A stretch of DNA of 64,000 nucleotides from Trichloromonas sp034006665 (GTDB taxonomy: Bacteria > Desulfobacterota > Desulfuromonadia > Desulfuromonadales > Trichloromonadaceae). A program made the translations under genes and the position numbers. The notes under the pieces were generated by a model. It saw nothing but the letters and a program-made list of their open reading frames with translations, made no database searches and was not told the DNA's origin. Location of the stretch: the NCBI RefSeq assembly GCF_034006665.1, contig NZ_JAVESI010000010.1, forward strand, positions 1 to 64,000. Direction: 5' to 3'. This document shows positions 26,344 to 33,975 of this stretch, piece after piece; positions within the stretch are counted from its first letter, which is position 1; every line of letters begins with the position of its first letter.

Positions 26344-27048
26344 ATGAACGTCGCCATCATCCCCGCTCGCGGCGGCAGCAAACGCATCCCGCGCAAGAAT
26401 ATCCGTCTCTTCAACGATCGGCCGCTGATCGCCTACTCCATCGCCGCCGCCCTGGAAAGCGGCTGCTTCGGGCGGGTGGTGGTCACCACCGAGGACGCGG
26501 AAGTGGCGGAGATCGCCCGGCGGGAGGGGGCCGAGGTGCCTTTTGTCCGCCCCGCCGAGTTGTGTGACGACTATGTCGGCACCATGCCGATTTTGCAGCA
26601 TGCCCTGCGTTGGCTGCTGGCCGAGGGCTGTGCGGTTGATTTGGCCTGCTGCATCTACGCCACCGCGCCCATGCTCCATATCGACGACCTGCGCCGGGGG
26701 CGCGATCTATTGCAAGCCGCGCCGCACAAGCAGTACGCCTTCTCCGTCACCAGTTTCCCCTTTCCCATCCAGCGCGCCGTTCGCCTTACTGCCGACGGCG
26801 GCGTCGAGCCCATCCAACCCGAATGCATCCCCAAACGCTCCCAGGACCTCGAAGAGGCCTATCACGACGCGGGGCAGTTCTACTGGGGGCGCACCGAGGC
26901 CTTCCTCAAAGGCCTGCCGATTTTCTCCCGCCACGCCATCCCCATCATCCTCCCCCGCCATCGGGTGCAGGACATCGACACCCCCGAAGACTGGCTGCGC
27001 GCCGAATTCCTGCACCGCGCCATCCAACTGGCGGAGGCCGAGCGATAG
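26344..27048 (+). CDS. pseF: Pseudaminic acid cytidylyltransferase PseF
   Basis: A 234-residue nucleotidyltransferase that activates pseudaminic acid as CMP-Pse. The N-terminal signature AIIPARGGSKRIPRKNI (4-20) is complete; DDYVGT, CIYATAPML and HDAGQFYWG match PseF rather than NeuA. ATG 26344 is preferred to an in-frame TTG four codons upstream. No strong ribosome site is visible, and it lies 40 bases after the preceding transferase gene. Confidence 0.92.
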   Translation: MNVAIIPARGGSKRIPRKNIRLFNDRPLIAYSIAAALESGCFGRVVVTTEDAEVAEIARREGAEVPFVRPAELCDDYVGTMPILQHALRWLLAEGCAVDLACCIYATAPMLHIDDLRRGRDLLQAAPHKQYAFSVTSFPFPIQRAVRLTADGGVEPIQPECIPKRSQDLEEAYHDAGQFYWGRTEAFLKGLPIFSRHAIPIILPRHRVQDIDTPEDWLRAEFLHRAIQLAEAER

Positions 27049-27116
27049 GGTAATGGCGGGAAACAGGATCCGTTAGGGCTAAGGGCAAGTCAGCATCGAG
27101 GAGGTGAAAAAACGCG

Positions 27117-27464
27117 ATGAGCGCACCTACTAAATATCAGACCATCGAGCATGGCGGGCATCCCGCTTTTGTGCTCGTCCCCTGGGAGGAGTGGCGCCGT
27201 ATCGAACCGCTGCTTGAAGCCGAAAAGGCCAAAGCCTCCGGTATCCCCCAGGAAGTCGTTGAGGCACATGTCTTGCGGGATGTGCCCCTGATCAAGGCCT
27301 GGCGTGAGCACTTTGGGCTGACCCAGGAAGAACTGGCTTCACGGTTGGGGATTGCTCAGGCCAGCGTGGCGAAGTTCGAACGGTCCGGCGCCCAGCCGCG
27401 CACCGCTACACTCCGTAAAATCGCCCAGGCCTTGGGGCTGAGTGTGGAACAGCTGCTTGGGTGA
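27117..27464 (+). CDS. XRE-family HTH protein, orphan antitoxin-like
   Basis: A 115-residue protein. Residues 1-40 (YQTIEHGGHPAFVLVPWEEWRRI) resemble the N-terminus of antitoxins that read as a short DNA or toxin-binding segment. Residues 55-115 form a Cro/CI helix-turn-helix (FGLTQEELASRLGIAQASVAKFERSG). AGGAGGTG is a strong ribosome site. No toxin gene is next to it. It is wedged between pseF and pseG, and its 3' end overlaps the pseG reading frame by 23 bases. It may be a remnant of a toxin-antitoxin pair or a local regulator. Confidence 0.78.
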   Translation: MSAPTKYQTIEHGGHPAFVLVPWEEWRRIEPLLEAEKAKASGIPQEVVEAHVLRDVPLIKAWREHFGLTQEELASRLGIAQASVAKFERSGAQPRTATLRKIAQALGLSVEQLLG

Positions 27465-28485
27465 CGGCACTCTGTCGCGGATCGCGATTCGCGCTGATGC
27501 TTCGACGGTCATCGGCAGCGGCCATATCATGCGTTGCCTGACCCTAGCCGAGGTGCTGCGCCGCGCCGGGGGCGACATCGTCTTTCTCTGCCGGAAGCTG
27601 CCGGGTAATCTGGGGAAGGAAATCCGGCGGCGGGGCTTCGAGCTGATTTGGGTGGAAGGAGAGGGGCCGGACGGCCACGGGATGCGCGGCGGAATCGATC
27701 TTTTGATCGTCGATCATTACGATCTGGATGAACGCTGGGAACGATCCATGCGCTCCTTGGCGCGGCGGATCATGGTCATCGACGATCTCGCCAATCGGCC
27801 CCACGACTGCGATCTGCTGCTCGACCAGAATCTGTTGCCCGCTCTGGACACCCGTTATCAAGGCTTGGTTCCCGACGGTTGCCGGTTGCTCCTCGGCCCT
27901 GGCTACGCCCTGTTGCGGGATGAATTTTATCGGGCGGCGGCAAATGTCCGTGAGCGTACCGGCCTTACCCATCTCTTGCTCTTTTTCGGCGGCGGCGACG
28001 GGGACAACCTCACCGCCCGCGCCCTGCGCGAGCTTCGCGATACCGCCTTGACCGCCGATGTGGTCATCGGCGCGAGCAACCCGCGCCACGATGAAATCGC
28101 CGCGCTCTGCCGGGCCGATGGCGGCTGCTACACCCTGCATGTGCAGACCGGGCGCATGGCCGAACTCATGGCCCGCGCCGATCTGGCCCTGGGAGCGGGG
28201 GGCGGCAGTCATTGGGAACGCTGCCTGCTCGGTCTTCCTGCCTTGGTGGTGACGGTGGCTGAGAACCAGCGCGAGACGACCCGCCTGCTGCACGAAAAAG
28301 GTGCCTGCCTCTGGCTGGGCGAGGCCGCGAGCCTTCCCCCCGGTGCCTTCCGCCAAGCCCTCGACGATCTGAGCCGAAACCCTCAAAGACTCGCCGCCAT
28401 GAGCCACGCCGCCCGTGAAATTGTTCCCCGCGATGGTGGGACGGCCAGGGTGGTGGAGGCGGTAAAATCCATCAATGTTGAATAA
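27442..28485 (+). CDS. pseG: UDP-sugar hydrolase PseG
   Basis: A 347-residue GT-B-like hydrolase removing UDP from the 2,4-diacetamido intermediate of pseudaminic acid synthesis. It has RADASTVIGSGHIMRCLTLA, with the His of GSGH, DHYDLD, and the GAGGGSHWERCLLGLPAL UDP-binding segment. No ATG lies where PseG normally starts. The usable starts are GTG 27442 or TTG 27457, both inside the HTH gene, so translation is probably coupled to it. There is no fused acetyltransferase domain, and no separate pseH is seen. Start confidence is low; identity is firm. Confidence 0.87.
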   Translation: MWNSCLGDGTLSRIAIRADASTVIGSGHIMRCLTLAEVLRRAGGDIVFLCRKLPGNLGKEIRRRGFELIWVEGEGPDGHGMRGGIDLLIVDHYDLDERWERSMRSLARRIMVIDDLANRPHDCDLLLDQNLLPALDTRYQGLVPDGCRLLLGPGYALLRDEFYRAAANVRERTGLTHLLLFFGGGDGDNLTARALRELRDTALTADVVIGASNPRHDEIAALCRADGGCYTLHVQTGRMAELMARADLALGAGGGSHWERCLLGLPALVVTVAENQRETTRLLHEKGACLWLGEAASLPPGAFRQALDDLSRNPQRLAAMSHAAREIVPRDGGTARVVEAVKSINVE

Positions 28486-28508
28486 AAACAGATCGATTCG
28501 AAGGCTTT

Positions 28509-28540
28509 TCACCACAGAGCGCACAGAGGACACAGAGAAA
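28509..28540 (+). repeat. Left half of the 125-bp interspersed element
   Basis: CACCACAGAGCGCACAGAGGACACAGAGAAAAG (split) matches the left arm of the elements at 44421, 45816, 46478, 47094 and 48030. The right arm is absent here. It fills the gap between pseG and parD, together with AT-rich sequence that probably holds the parDE promoter. Confidence 0.75.
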
Positions 28541-28641
28541 AGCTGTTAGATTTCGGAAGCTTCACGTTGTGCGGGCAAGCCATTATTGACAGCCCCACCT
28601 CCCTGTATTACTTTTTAATATCAATATCCATGGAGGTCATC

Positions 28642-28884
28642 ATGCCCAGAAATACGTCCGTTACCCTAGGGGAACATTTTGAACACTTCATTGCCAAAAA
28701 GATCGCGCAAGGGCGCTATCAATCTGCAAGCGAAGCGATCAGGGCGGGCTTACGACGCTTGGAGGAAGACGAAATCAAGCTTGAGTTGTTAAGAGATAAA
28801 CTTGAGGGTGCCGAACAATCCCCTGTAGTTGACAACTTCAGATGTGAAGATTTTTTGAAAAAAATGCGTCAGAAGCATCTTTAG
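28642..28884 (+). CDS. parD: ParD-like antitoxin
   Basis: An 80-residue ribbon-helix-helix protein. NTSVTLGEHFEHFIAKKIAQGRYQSASEAIRAGLRRLE matches the CopG/ParD fold; the acidic C-terminus would wrap the toxin. GGAGG lies seven bases before ATG 28642; a longer reading upstream lacks this. Its stop is directly followed by the toxin ATG, typical of parDE operons with autorepression. Confidence 0.9.
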   Translation: MPRNTSVTLGEHFEHFIAKKIAQGRYQSASEAIRAGLRRLEEDEIKLELLRDKLEGAEQSPVVDNFRCEDFLKKMRQKHL

Positions 28885-29190
28885 ATGAGCGGCTCTTTCT
28901 TTTTACGGCAGGCGGCTGAAGCCGACCTTGAAGAAATCTGGTGCCACACCCTGCAAGCTTGGGGCAGTGAGCAGGCTGACCAGTATATCGAAGGGATTAT
29001 TTCCCGTTTTGGCTGGCTGGCAAAGCACCCTCAGTTAGGCAAGCCCCGTACAGATATCAAACCCGGGTATTTGTGCTTCCCTGAAGGGCAGCATCTGATC
29101 TTCTACCGACGACAGGATAGCAATATTGAAATTCTTGCCGTTGTCCATCAGCGTATGGATTACCTGAAATCTCTCACCGATGAGCCCTAA
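28885..29190 (+). CDS. parE: ParE-like toxin
   Basis: A 101-residue RelE/ParE-superfamily toxin: FFLRQAAEADLEEIWCHTLQAWG at the start, LAKHPQLGKPRTDIKPGYLCFPEGQHLIFYR in the middle, and a conserved late strand IEILAVVHQRMD. ParE toxins inhibit DNA gyrase, though target differs among members. It begins immediately after the parD stop. The reading frame is intact. Confidence 0.9.
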   Translation: MSGSFFLRQAAEADLEEIWCHTLQAWGSEQADQYIEGIISRFGWLAKHPQLGKPRTDIKPGYLCFPEGQHLIFYRRQDSNIEILAVVHQRMDYLKSLTDEP

Positions 29191-29200
29191 ACCGTAGAAA

Positions 29201-29225
29201 ATGATGAATGATGAATGATGAATGA
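29201..29225 (+). repeat. ATGATGA heptamer array, forward (left border)
   Basis: Three to four ATGATGA units follow the parE stop. The remainder of the gap to the next antitoxin (29226-29474) shows no gene or clear hairpin. The array pairs with the inverse array at 30245 around the next toxin-antitoxin module. Confidence 0.75.
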
Positions 29226-29474
29226 GCGGCCTCGGGTTGGGTTTTTTAAAATGGGGCGCCCGTGATGGGAGCTGATTGACTAACCCACTTCACCCCCTTG
29301 TTTTTTTCCTGATATTGGCGTTGACAATCCCTTTGAGCGGGCACGCTATGCCGCACAAGTTAATCCGCCATTGCCTCCCACCGGCGGCGCAGCTATGATA
29401 ACAAGTACCCGCTTGGTGAAAATCCCACAAAAGACAGCACCACGTTACCTATCTTTATGCCGGGAGGACCCTAG

Positions 29475-29678
29475 ATGACCGTAATCGATGTTGAAAAGAT
29501 GACAGTTGCTGAACGATTGTTGGCCATGGAGAGTCTCTGGACCTCGCTTGAAAAGGAATACCAGCAAAGCGAAGTTCCATCATGGCATCGTCATATCCTC
29601 GAACAGCGTTGCGAAGAACTACGCCGTGGTGAAGCGAAAATCTTGACTCTCGATGAGTTGGATGCCCGCCGCAGATGA
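29475..29678 (+). CDS. Addiction module antitoxin component (TIGR02574 type)
   Basis: A 67-residue helical protein: MTVAERLLAMESLWTSLEKE, then a PSWHRHILEQRCEELRRGEAKILTLDELDARR stretch typical of short antitoxin components paired with RelE-like toxins (the W-H-x4-L-x-R-C pattern is characteristic). GGGAGGA precedes the ATG. The stop overlaps the toxin ATG (ATGA). Confidence 0.85.
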   Translation: MTVIDVEKMTVAERLLAMESLWTSLEKEYQQSEVPSWHRHILEQRCEELRRGEAKILTLDELDARRR

Positions 29679-29998
29679 TAACTGTTGATCGCGTTGTTGC
29701 CCTTGAGCCTGTTTCTGACGATCTCAACTCCGGGAAGAATTTTTATGATCAAATAGAACCGGGGGTCGGAGATTTCTTTTGGGATAGTCTGATGGCAGAC
29801 ATCCGGTCGTTGAAAATTTATGCGGGTGTCCATATGCGGGAGCAAGGTCTGTATCGAATGCCTGCGAAGCGCTTCCCCTATCAGGTCTATTACCTTATTG
29901 AGGAGCATACGGTTTATGTTGTTGCCGTCCTTCCGATGCGCAAAGATCCTTTGTGGGTGAAGGAAACGTTGACAGCGAGAAAACCTCTAATTTATTAG
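29675..29998 (+). CDS. RelE/ParE-family toxin
   Basis: A 107-residue toxin-like protein. The landmarks YDQIEPGVGDFFWDSLMADIRSLKIYAGVH and YRMPAKRFPYQVYYLIEEHTVYVVAVLPMRKDP match the RelE/ParE group that accompanies TIGR02574 antitoxins. It is translated by overlap with the antitoxin. Likely target (ribosome-bound mRNA or gyrase) is not readable. Confidence 0.86.
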   Translation: MITVDRVVALEPVSDDLNSGKNFYDQIEPGVGDFFWDSLMADIRSLKIYAGVHMREQGLYRMPAKRFPYQVYYLIEEHTVYVVAVLPMRKDPLWVKETLTARKPLIY

Positions 29999-30078
29999 CA
30001 AGTTTGAAACCACAGCCGGCGCTTAAGATAGAACCCTGTAACCTCCTTGTTCTGGTTGCCGACAAAGATGATTCTTTG

Positions 30079-30202
30079 ATGGCGTCGCAAAAACCCACCA
30101 ACTGCTGCGTTGCTGCAATCGGCTCGCTGCTTCGACGTACGTAAGTACGCCTCATTGCTCGCCAATTGCGCGCCTTGCATTTGGCGCTTTTTGCGAAAGC
30201 AT
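30079..30202 (+). repeat. Interspersed intergenic repeat (REP-like), copy 2
   Basis: About 124 bp, the inverse complement of 14828-14955 with scattered substitutions. It contains the near palindrome GACGTACGTAAGTACGCC and ends in TTTGGCGCTTTTTGC. Two copies 15 kb apart show that it is mobile or once was. No ORF inside. Confidence 0.78.
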
Positions 30203-30244
30203 CTTTCTTTAGTTAAAGAGTGTGGAAAAATTAAGATTTTCCGC

Positions 30245-30269
30245 ATTCATCACTCATCATTCATCATTA
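30245..30269 (-). repeat. ATGATGA heptamer array, inverse (right border)
   Basis: TCATCAC, TCATCAT, TCATCAT: the inverse of the array at 29201. It ends 21 bases before pseI. Confidence 0.75.
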
Positions 30270-30289
30270 GCTTTTTATCGGGGAGGCAT

Positions 30290-31345
30290 ATGAACGACAT
30301 CCGTATTGGCCGTCACCTTGTCGGCCCTGATCAGCCGCCTTTCATCATTGCCGAGATGTCCGGCAATCATGGTCATGATCTCGACAAGGCCCTGCGGCTG
30401 GTCGATGCCGCCGCCGAGGCGGGGGCGCAGGCGCTCAAGCTGCAAACCTACACCGCCGACACCATGACCCTCGATATCGCCGAAGGGGAATTCTTCATCG
30501 ATGACCCAGCCAGTCTCTGGCGCGGGCATTCCCTCTACGAACTCTACGAAAAGGCCCACACCCCCTGGGACTGGCACGCGCCCCTCTTTGAGCGTGCCCG
30601 AAAGCGGGGACTCGAAGTGTTCAGTACCCCCTTCGACGCCACCGCCGTTGACCTGCTCGAAGCCCTGGATGTCCCCTGCTACAAAATCGCCTCCTTCGAA
30701 AACGGCGACCTGCCCCTCATCCGCCGCGTCGCCGCCACCGGCAAGCCGCTCATCCTTTCCACCGGCACCGCCACCCTGGTCGAACTGGCCGAAGCGGTCG
30801 CGGCGGCGCGCGAGGCCGGGTGCCGCGATCTGATCCTGCTCAAGTGCACCAGCAACTACCCGGCCGAACCGACCGATGCCAATCTTTTGACACTGGCGCA
30901 CATGGCGCAACTCTTCGACTGCCAGGTCGGCATCTCCGACCACACCCTTGGCACCGCCGTGGCCGTGGCGGGCGTGGCGCTGGGGGGACGGGTGATCGAA
31001 AAGCACTTCACCCTGAGCCGCGCCGACGGCGACATCGACGCCGCCTTTTCCCTGGAACCGGCTGAGTTGCAACGCCTGGTAAACGATGCCCGCATGGCCT
31101 GGCAGGCGCTGGGGCGAGTGAATTACGGACCGACGGAGAAGGAGTTGGTCTCAAGAAAGCACCGGCGTAGTCTCTACATCACCGAAAATCTTAAGAAAGG
31201 CGACATTCTCACCGAAGAGAATGTCAGGGCAATCCGGCCGGGTTTGGGGCTGCCACCGAAATATCTGGAAATGGTGCTGGGGCGGGCGGTTGTCCGTGAC
31301 GTTAGCAAAGGCTCGCCGTTGCAGTGGTCTTTGATTGGCTCATAA
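30290..31345 (+). CDS. pseI: Pseudaminic acid synthase PseI
   Basis: A 351-residue NeuB-family enzyme condensing the 6-deoxy-AltdiNAc sugar with phosphoenolpyruvate to pseudaminic acid. The barrel domain (about 1-280) has FIIAEMSGNHGHDLDKAL, ALKLQTYTADTMT, FSTPFDATAVDLLE, KCTSNYPAEP and GISDHTLG. The C-terminal SAF/antifreeze-like domain (about 290-351) reads RKHRRSLYITENLKKGD. GGGGAGG lies before ATG 30290; a longer in-frame reading upstream is translated repeat. It sits between two heptamer-bordered cassettes. Confidence 0.93.
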   Translation: MNDIRIGRHLVGPDQPPFIIAEMSGNHGHDLDKALRLVDAAAEAGAQALKLQTYTADTMTLDIAEGEFFIDDPASLWRGHSLYELYEKAHTPWDWHAPLFERARKRGLEVFSTPFDATAVDLLEALDVPCYKIASFENGDLPLIRRVAATGKPLILSTGTATLVELAEAVAAAREAGCRDLILLKCTSNYPAEPTDANLLTLAHMAQLFDCQVGISDHTLGTAVAVAGVALGGRVIEKHFTLSRADGDIDAAFSLEPAELQRLVNDARMAWQALGRVNYGPTEKELVSRKHRRSLYITENLKKGDILTEENVRAIRPGLGLPPKYLEMVLGRAVVRDVSKGSPLQWSLIGS

Positions 31346-31351
31346 TGTAGG

Positions 31352-31421
31352 AAATGATGAGTGATGAGTGATGAGTGATGAGTGATGAGGAAGGCGAAGC
31401 TGTGAAATGATGAGTGATGAA
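31352..31421 (+). repeat. TGATGAG heptamer arrays, forward (left border)
   Basis: Five GTGATGA-type units (31352-31389), then two more (31406-31421) that contain the start codon and first codons of the four-helix-bundle gene. They pair with the inverse array at 31799. Confidence 0.75.
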
Positions 31422-31790
31422 AAAACCTGTATTCTTCAGCGGACCAAGTTGTTCGCGTTGCGGATCATTCGACTGTATGGTGCTTTGCCGCGTACTACGG
31501 GGGGGCAGGTCATCGGTAAACAACTCTTGCGTTCGGGAACTTCCGTCGGCGCTCATGTTCGGGAAGGGAAGCGAAGCCGTTCCTATGCCGAGATGATCAG
31601 CAAGACCGAAGGAGCGATGCAGGAACTTGAAGAGAGCATCTACTGGTTCGAACTGCTCGAAGAATCCGGCATCGTGCAGCCGGAGCGACTTGCCGACCTG
31701 AAAAAAGAGGCGAATGAGTTGATGGCGATTCTTGTAACCAGTACAAGGACATTGAAAAGCAGGTCAACCAAAGGCAGCGGTAAATCTTGA
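31407..31790 (+). CDS. Four-helix-bundle protein (rRNA-intervening-sequence family)
   Basis: A 127-residue helical protein. LFALRIIRLYGALPRTTGGQVIGKQLLRSGTSVGAHVREG (split), EMISKTEGAMQELEESIYWFELLEES and a final ELMAILVTSTRTLK match the TIGR02436/S23 family first seen as ORFs in 23S rRNA intervening sequences. Molecular function is unknown. The start lies inside a heptamer repeat, so the first four residues (MMSD) are repeat-encoded. It forms a one-gene cassette flanked by inverse heptamer arrays between pseI and the ATP-grasp gene. Confidence 0.88.
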   Translation: MMSDEKTCILQRTKLFALRIIRLYGALPRTTGGQVIGKQLLRSGTSVGAHVREGKRSRSYAEMISKTEGAMQELEESIYWFELLEESGIVQPERLADLKKEANELMAILVTSTRTLKSRSTKGSGKS

Positions 31791-31798
31791 ATCGAAAT

Positions 31799-31830
31799 AA
31801 TTCATCATTCATCACTCATCATTCATCACT
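31799..31830 (-). repeat. TGATGAA heptamer array, inverse (right border)
   Basis: TCATCATTCATCACTCATCATTCATCAC (split) is about four inverse units. It overlaps the possible 5' extension of the ATP-grasp gene and may have displaced its original leader and start. Confidence 0.75.
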
Positions 31831-31849
31831 GAAAAGCGCCAATTGGCTG

Positions 31850-32785
31850 ATGACCAGCGCCGGTGCCAAGGTCGATCTCGCTCGGCGTTTGCGCGTGGCC
31901 CTCTCCCCACATGGTCTGCGGCTTTTTGCCTGCGATATTTCCTCCGATTCCGCCGCCTTGCATTTTTGCGATGGCGGTTTTCTTGTGCCGCCGAGCAACG
32001 ATCCCGCCTATCTCGATTCCCTTGTCGCCGCCTGTCGCGAGCGGGGGGTCGGCGTGATCCTGCCGACCCGAGACGAAGATCTGGTCTTCCTGGGCCGCTC
32101 CCGGGCGACGTTGACCGCCGCCGGTATCGAGGTGCTCGTTTCGCCCCTCGAATCCCTCGAAATCTGCCTGGACAAAATCCGCTTTCACGACCATTGCCTG
32201 GCCCACGGCTTGCCGGTTCTGCCCCGGGTGACGCAGCCGTCGCCGGAGAGTTTCCCCCTCTTTGCCCGCCTGCGCCGGGGCGCCGGGGGGAGCGCGGCCC
32301 AGGTGGTGCCAAATGTGGCGATGCTGCGCGCCCTGTACGGCGAGCCGCCCTGGCCCGATCTGCTGCTGCAACCCCTGTGCGCCGCGCCTGAATACAGCAT
32401 CGATGCGCTCTTTGATGAAGACGGGCGGGCGTTGCAGTGGATCGCCCGGGAGCGGCTGCGGGTGCGGGCTGGGGAGTCGACGGTGAGCCGCACGGTTTCC
32501 ATTTCCGCTTTGGATGAGTTGGTTCTTTTCTTGGCCCAATCCCTGCATTTGTTTGGAGCGGTGACGGTGCAGACCTTCTGGTCGGCGGCCGACGGCGCCA
32601 GGCTCATCGAGGTCAATCCGCGCTTCGGCGGCGCCTCGGCTCTGGGCATCGAGGCCGGGCTCGACACTCCCCGGCGGCTGGTGGCCTGGGCGCAAGGGGA
32701 GCATGGGGAATTCGTCCGGCCCCGGCCTTTGCGCTATGGGCTGAAGATGCTGCGCTACAGCCAAGATGTTTTTTGCAAGGGATGA
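31850..32785 (+). CDS. ATP-grasp enzyme of the pseudaminate cluster
   Basis: About 311 residues from ATG 31850. The N-terminus MTSAGAKVDLARRLRVAL is the pre-ATP-grasp strand and loop seen in carbamoyl-phosphate-synthase-like ligases. LPTRDEDLVFLGR, KIRFHDHCLAHGLPVLPR and VTVQTFW...LIEVNPRFGGASALG (metal-binding E and N) complete an ATP-grasp fold. The true start is unclear: the ORF is open back to TTG 31787, which overlaps the previous stop, but that extension is encoded by heptamer repeats (ITHHSS). It may ligate an acyl or amino group to the sugar; the substrate is unknown. Its stop overlaps the HAD gene start. Confidence 0.78.
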   Translation: MTSAGAKVDLARRLRVALSPHGLRLFACDISSDSAALHFCDGGFLVPPSNDPAYLDSLVAACRERGVGVILPTRDEDLVFLGRSRATLTAAGIEVLVSPLESLEICLDKIRFHDHCLAHGLPVLPRVTQPSPESFPLFARLRRGAGGSAAQVVPNVAMLRALYGEPPWPDLLLQPLCAAPEYSIDALFDEDGRALQWIARERLRVRAGESTVSRTVSISALDELVLFLAQSLHLFGAVTVQTFWSAADGARLIEVNPRFGGASALGIEAGLDTPRRLVAWAQGEHGEFVRPRPLRYGLKMLRYSQDVFCKG

Positions 32786-33387
32786 ACGGCATGCCCTGCC
32801 TTCTCGACAAGTACCGTCTCTTTCTCGTGGATATGGACAATACCCTCTACGCCGAGCGGGATTTCGTCCTCAGCGGTTTCCGCGCCGTCGCCGGTCATTT
32901 GGCGGCCTGGGGGCTGGATTCGGCGGCGGCTGGGGATTATCTGCAAAGGCGGTTTGATGCCTGTGGGCGGGAGAAGATTTTCAACCACCTGCTGCGGGAA
33001 TTCGGCCTGGAGGCTACGCCGGAACGGATCGGCGAATTGGTCGAGGTCTACCGGGGGCACTGCCCGCACATAACTCTCTTCTCCGGCGCGGAAGAAATGT
33101 TGCGCTGCATGCGCGCACGGGGCCGGGTGGTGGTGGTCACCGACGGCCTGCCGGCGGTGCAGGAACGCAAGTTCAAGGCCCTGGGGCTGGAGCGGCTGGT
33201 GGATCAGGTGGTCTACTGCTGGGCGACAGGCTACCCCAAGCCCGACCCGAGGTCGCTGGAGGGGATAGTGAGGCAGGGCGATCCCGAAGCGGTGCTGATT
33301 GGGGATCGGGAGGATCATGATATGGAGATGGCGAGGCAGTGGGGGGTGGATGGGGTGAAGGTGGAAGGGGATAGACCAATTTCATAA
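32782..33387 (+). CDS. HAD-family hydrolase
   Basis: A 201-residue haloacid-dehalogenase-type phosphatase. Motif I is FLVDMDNTLYAE, motif II VVVVTDGLP, and the late motifs are YPKPDPRSLEG and VLIGDREDHDMEMA. The cap is the small helical type (subfamily IA). ATG 32782 overlaps the ATP-grasp stop (ATGA); ATG 32791 is an alternative with AAGGGA spaced for it. Pairing with ATP-grasp next to pseI suggests a role in sugar modification, but the phosphorylated substrate is unknown. Confidence 0.85.
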   Translation: MNGMPCLLDKYRLFLVDMDNTLYAERDFVLSGFRAVAGHLAAWGLDSAAAGDYLQRRFDACGREKIFNHLLREFGLEATPERIGELVEVYRGHCPHITLFSGAEEMLRCMRARGRVVVVTDGLPAVQERKFKALGLERLVDQVVYCWATGYPKPDPRSLEGIVRQGDPEAVLIGDREDHDMEMARQWGVDGVKVEGDRPIS

Positions 33388-33421
33388 ATACGAAGAGAAA
33401 GTATAAACAAGGAGAAAAACT

Positions 33422-33910
33422 ATGATTGATTTAACAAGAATGCTAACTTTTGTTTTTGAGAGATACGAAAAAAACAAGGATTTCGATGGTAGAAATAAAA
33501 TATTTCGCTATGCGATTCTAGCTGAAGCTAAACTTAACAATGATCTTGCCTCGATTATCCTTCGAGAAAAAATAGAGAACGTTGTGAAAAACTGTCCTGA
33601 TCTTTTCAAAGAATTTTCCATAACGATGTCAGAGGTTTTATTAACTTACGGAGTCCCTGCTTGTGTTGTATTCGACGAAAGCAGCCACCCAAAGGAAAAA
33701 AATATTTCTGAATTATCCAGTAGTAAATCGAGATTGAGTCAGTTTGAAATGAGAAGCGCTTCTGAGTTGTTTGAATTCTATAATAGAAAGTGTCAGCTAG
33801 TTAAGTCACTTTACAACTCCAGCTCATTAAATTTAAAAAGCATAAGTTTAGAGCTACGTATAAGAAATATTGAGTATTCTACTAGATCGATTATTAAAAA
33901 ATTAGAGTAA
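33422..33910 (+). CDS. Hypothetical protein, AT-rich
   Basis: A 162-residue soluble protein, largely helical and rich in Lys, Asn, Ser and Glu. I recognise no family. AAGGAG lies seven bases before the ATG, so it is probably translated. Its base composition is far more AT-rich than the HAD gene before it and marks the left edge of the AT-rich part of the island. No membrane segment or signal peptide. Confidence 0.65.
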   Translation: MIDLTRMLTFVFERYEKNKDFDGRNKIFRYAILAEAKLNNDLASIILREKIENVVKNCPDLFKEFSITMSEVLLTYGVPACVVFDESSHPKEKNISELSSSKSRLSQFEMRSASELFEFYNRKCQLVKSLYNSSSLNLKSISLELRIRNIEYSTRSIIKKLE

Positions 33911-33975
33911 TTTTAAATTGTTTATATTTTGTAGATTCGATTATAAAAGTCAGTTATACATAATATAGGTTTTAT

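Noticed and set aside
31787..31849. TTG-initiated extension of the ATP-grasp protein
   Set aside because: The extra 21 residues are mostly translated heptamer repeat and lack any ribosome site. The start remains open, as the ATG at 31850 also lacks a good one.
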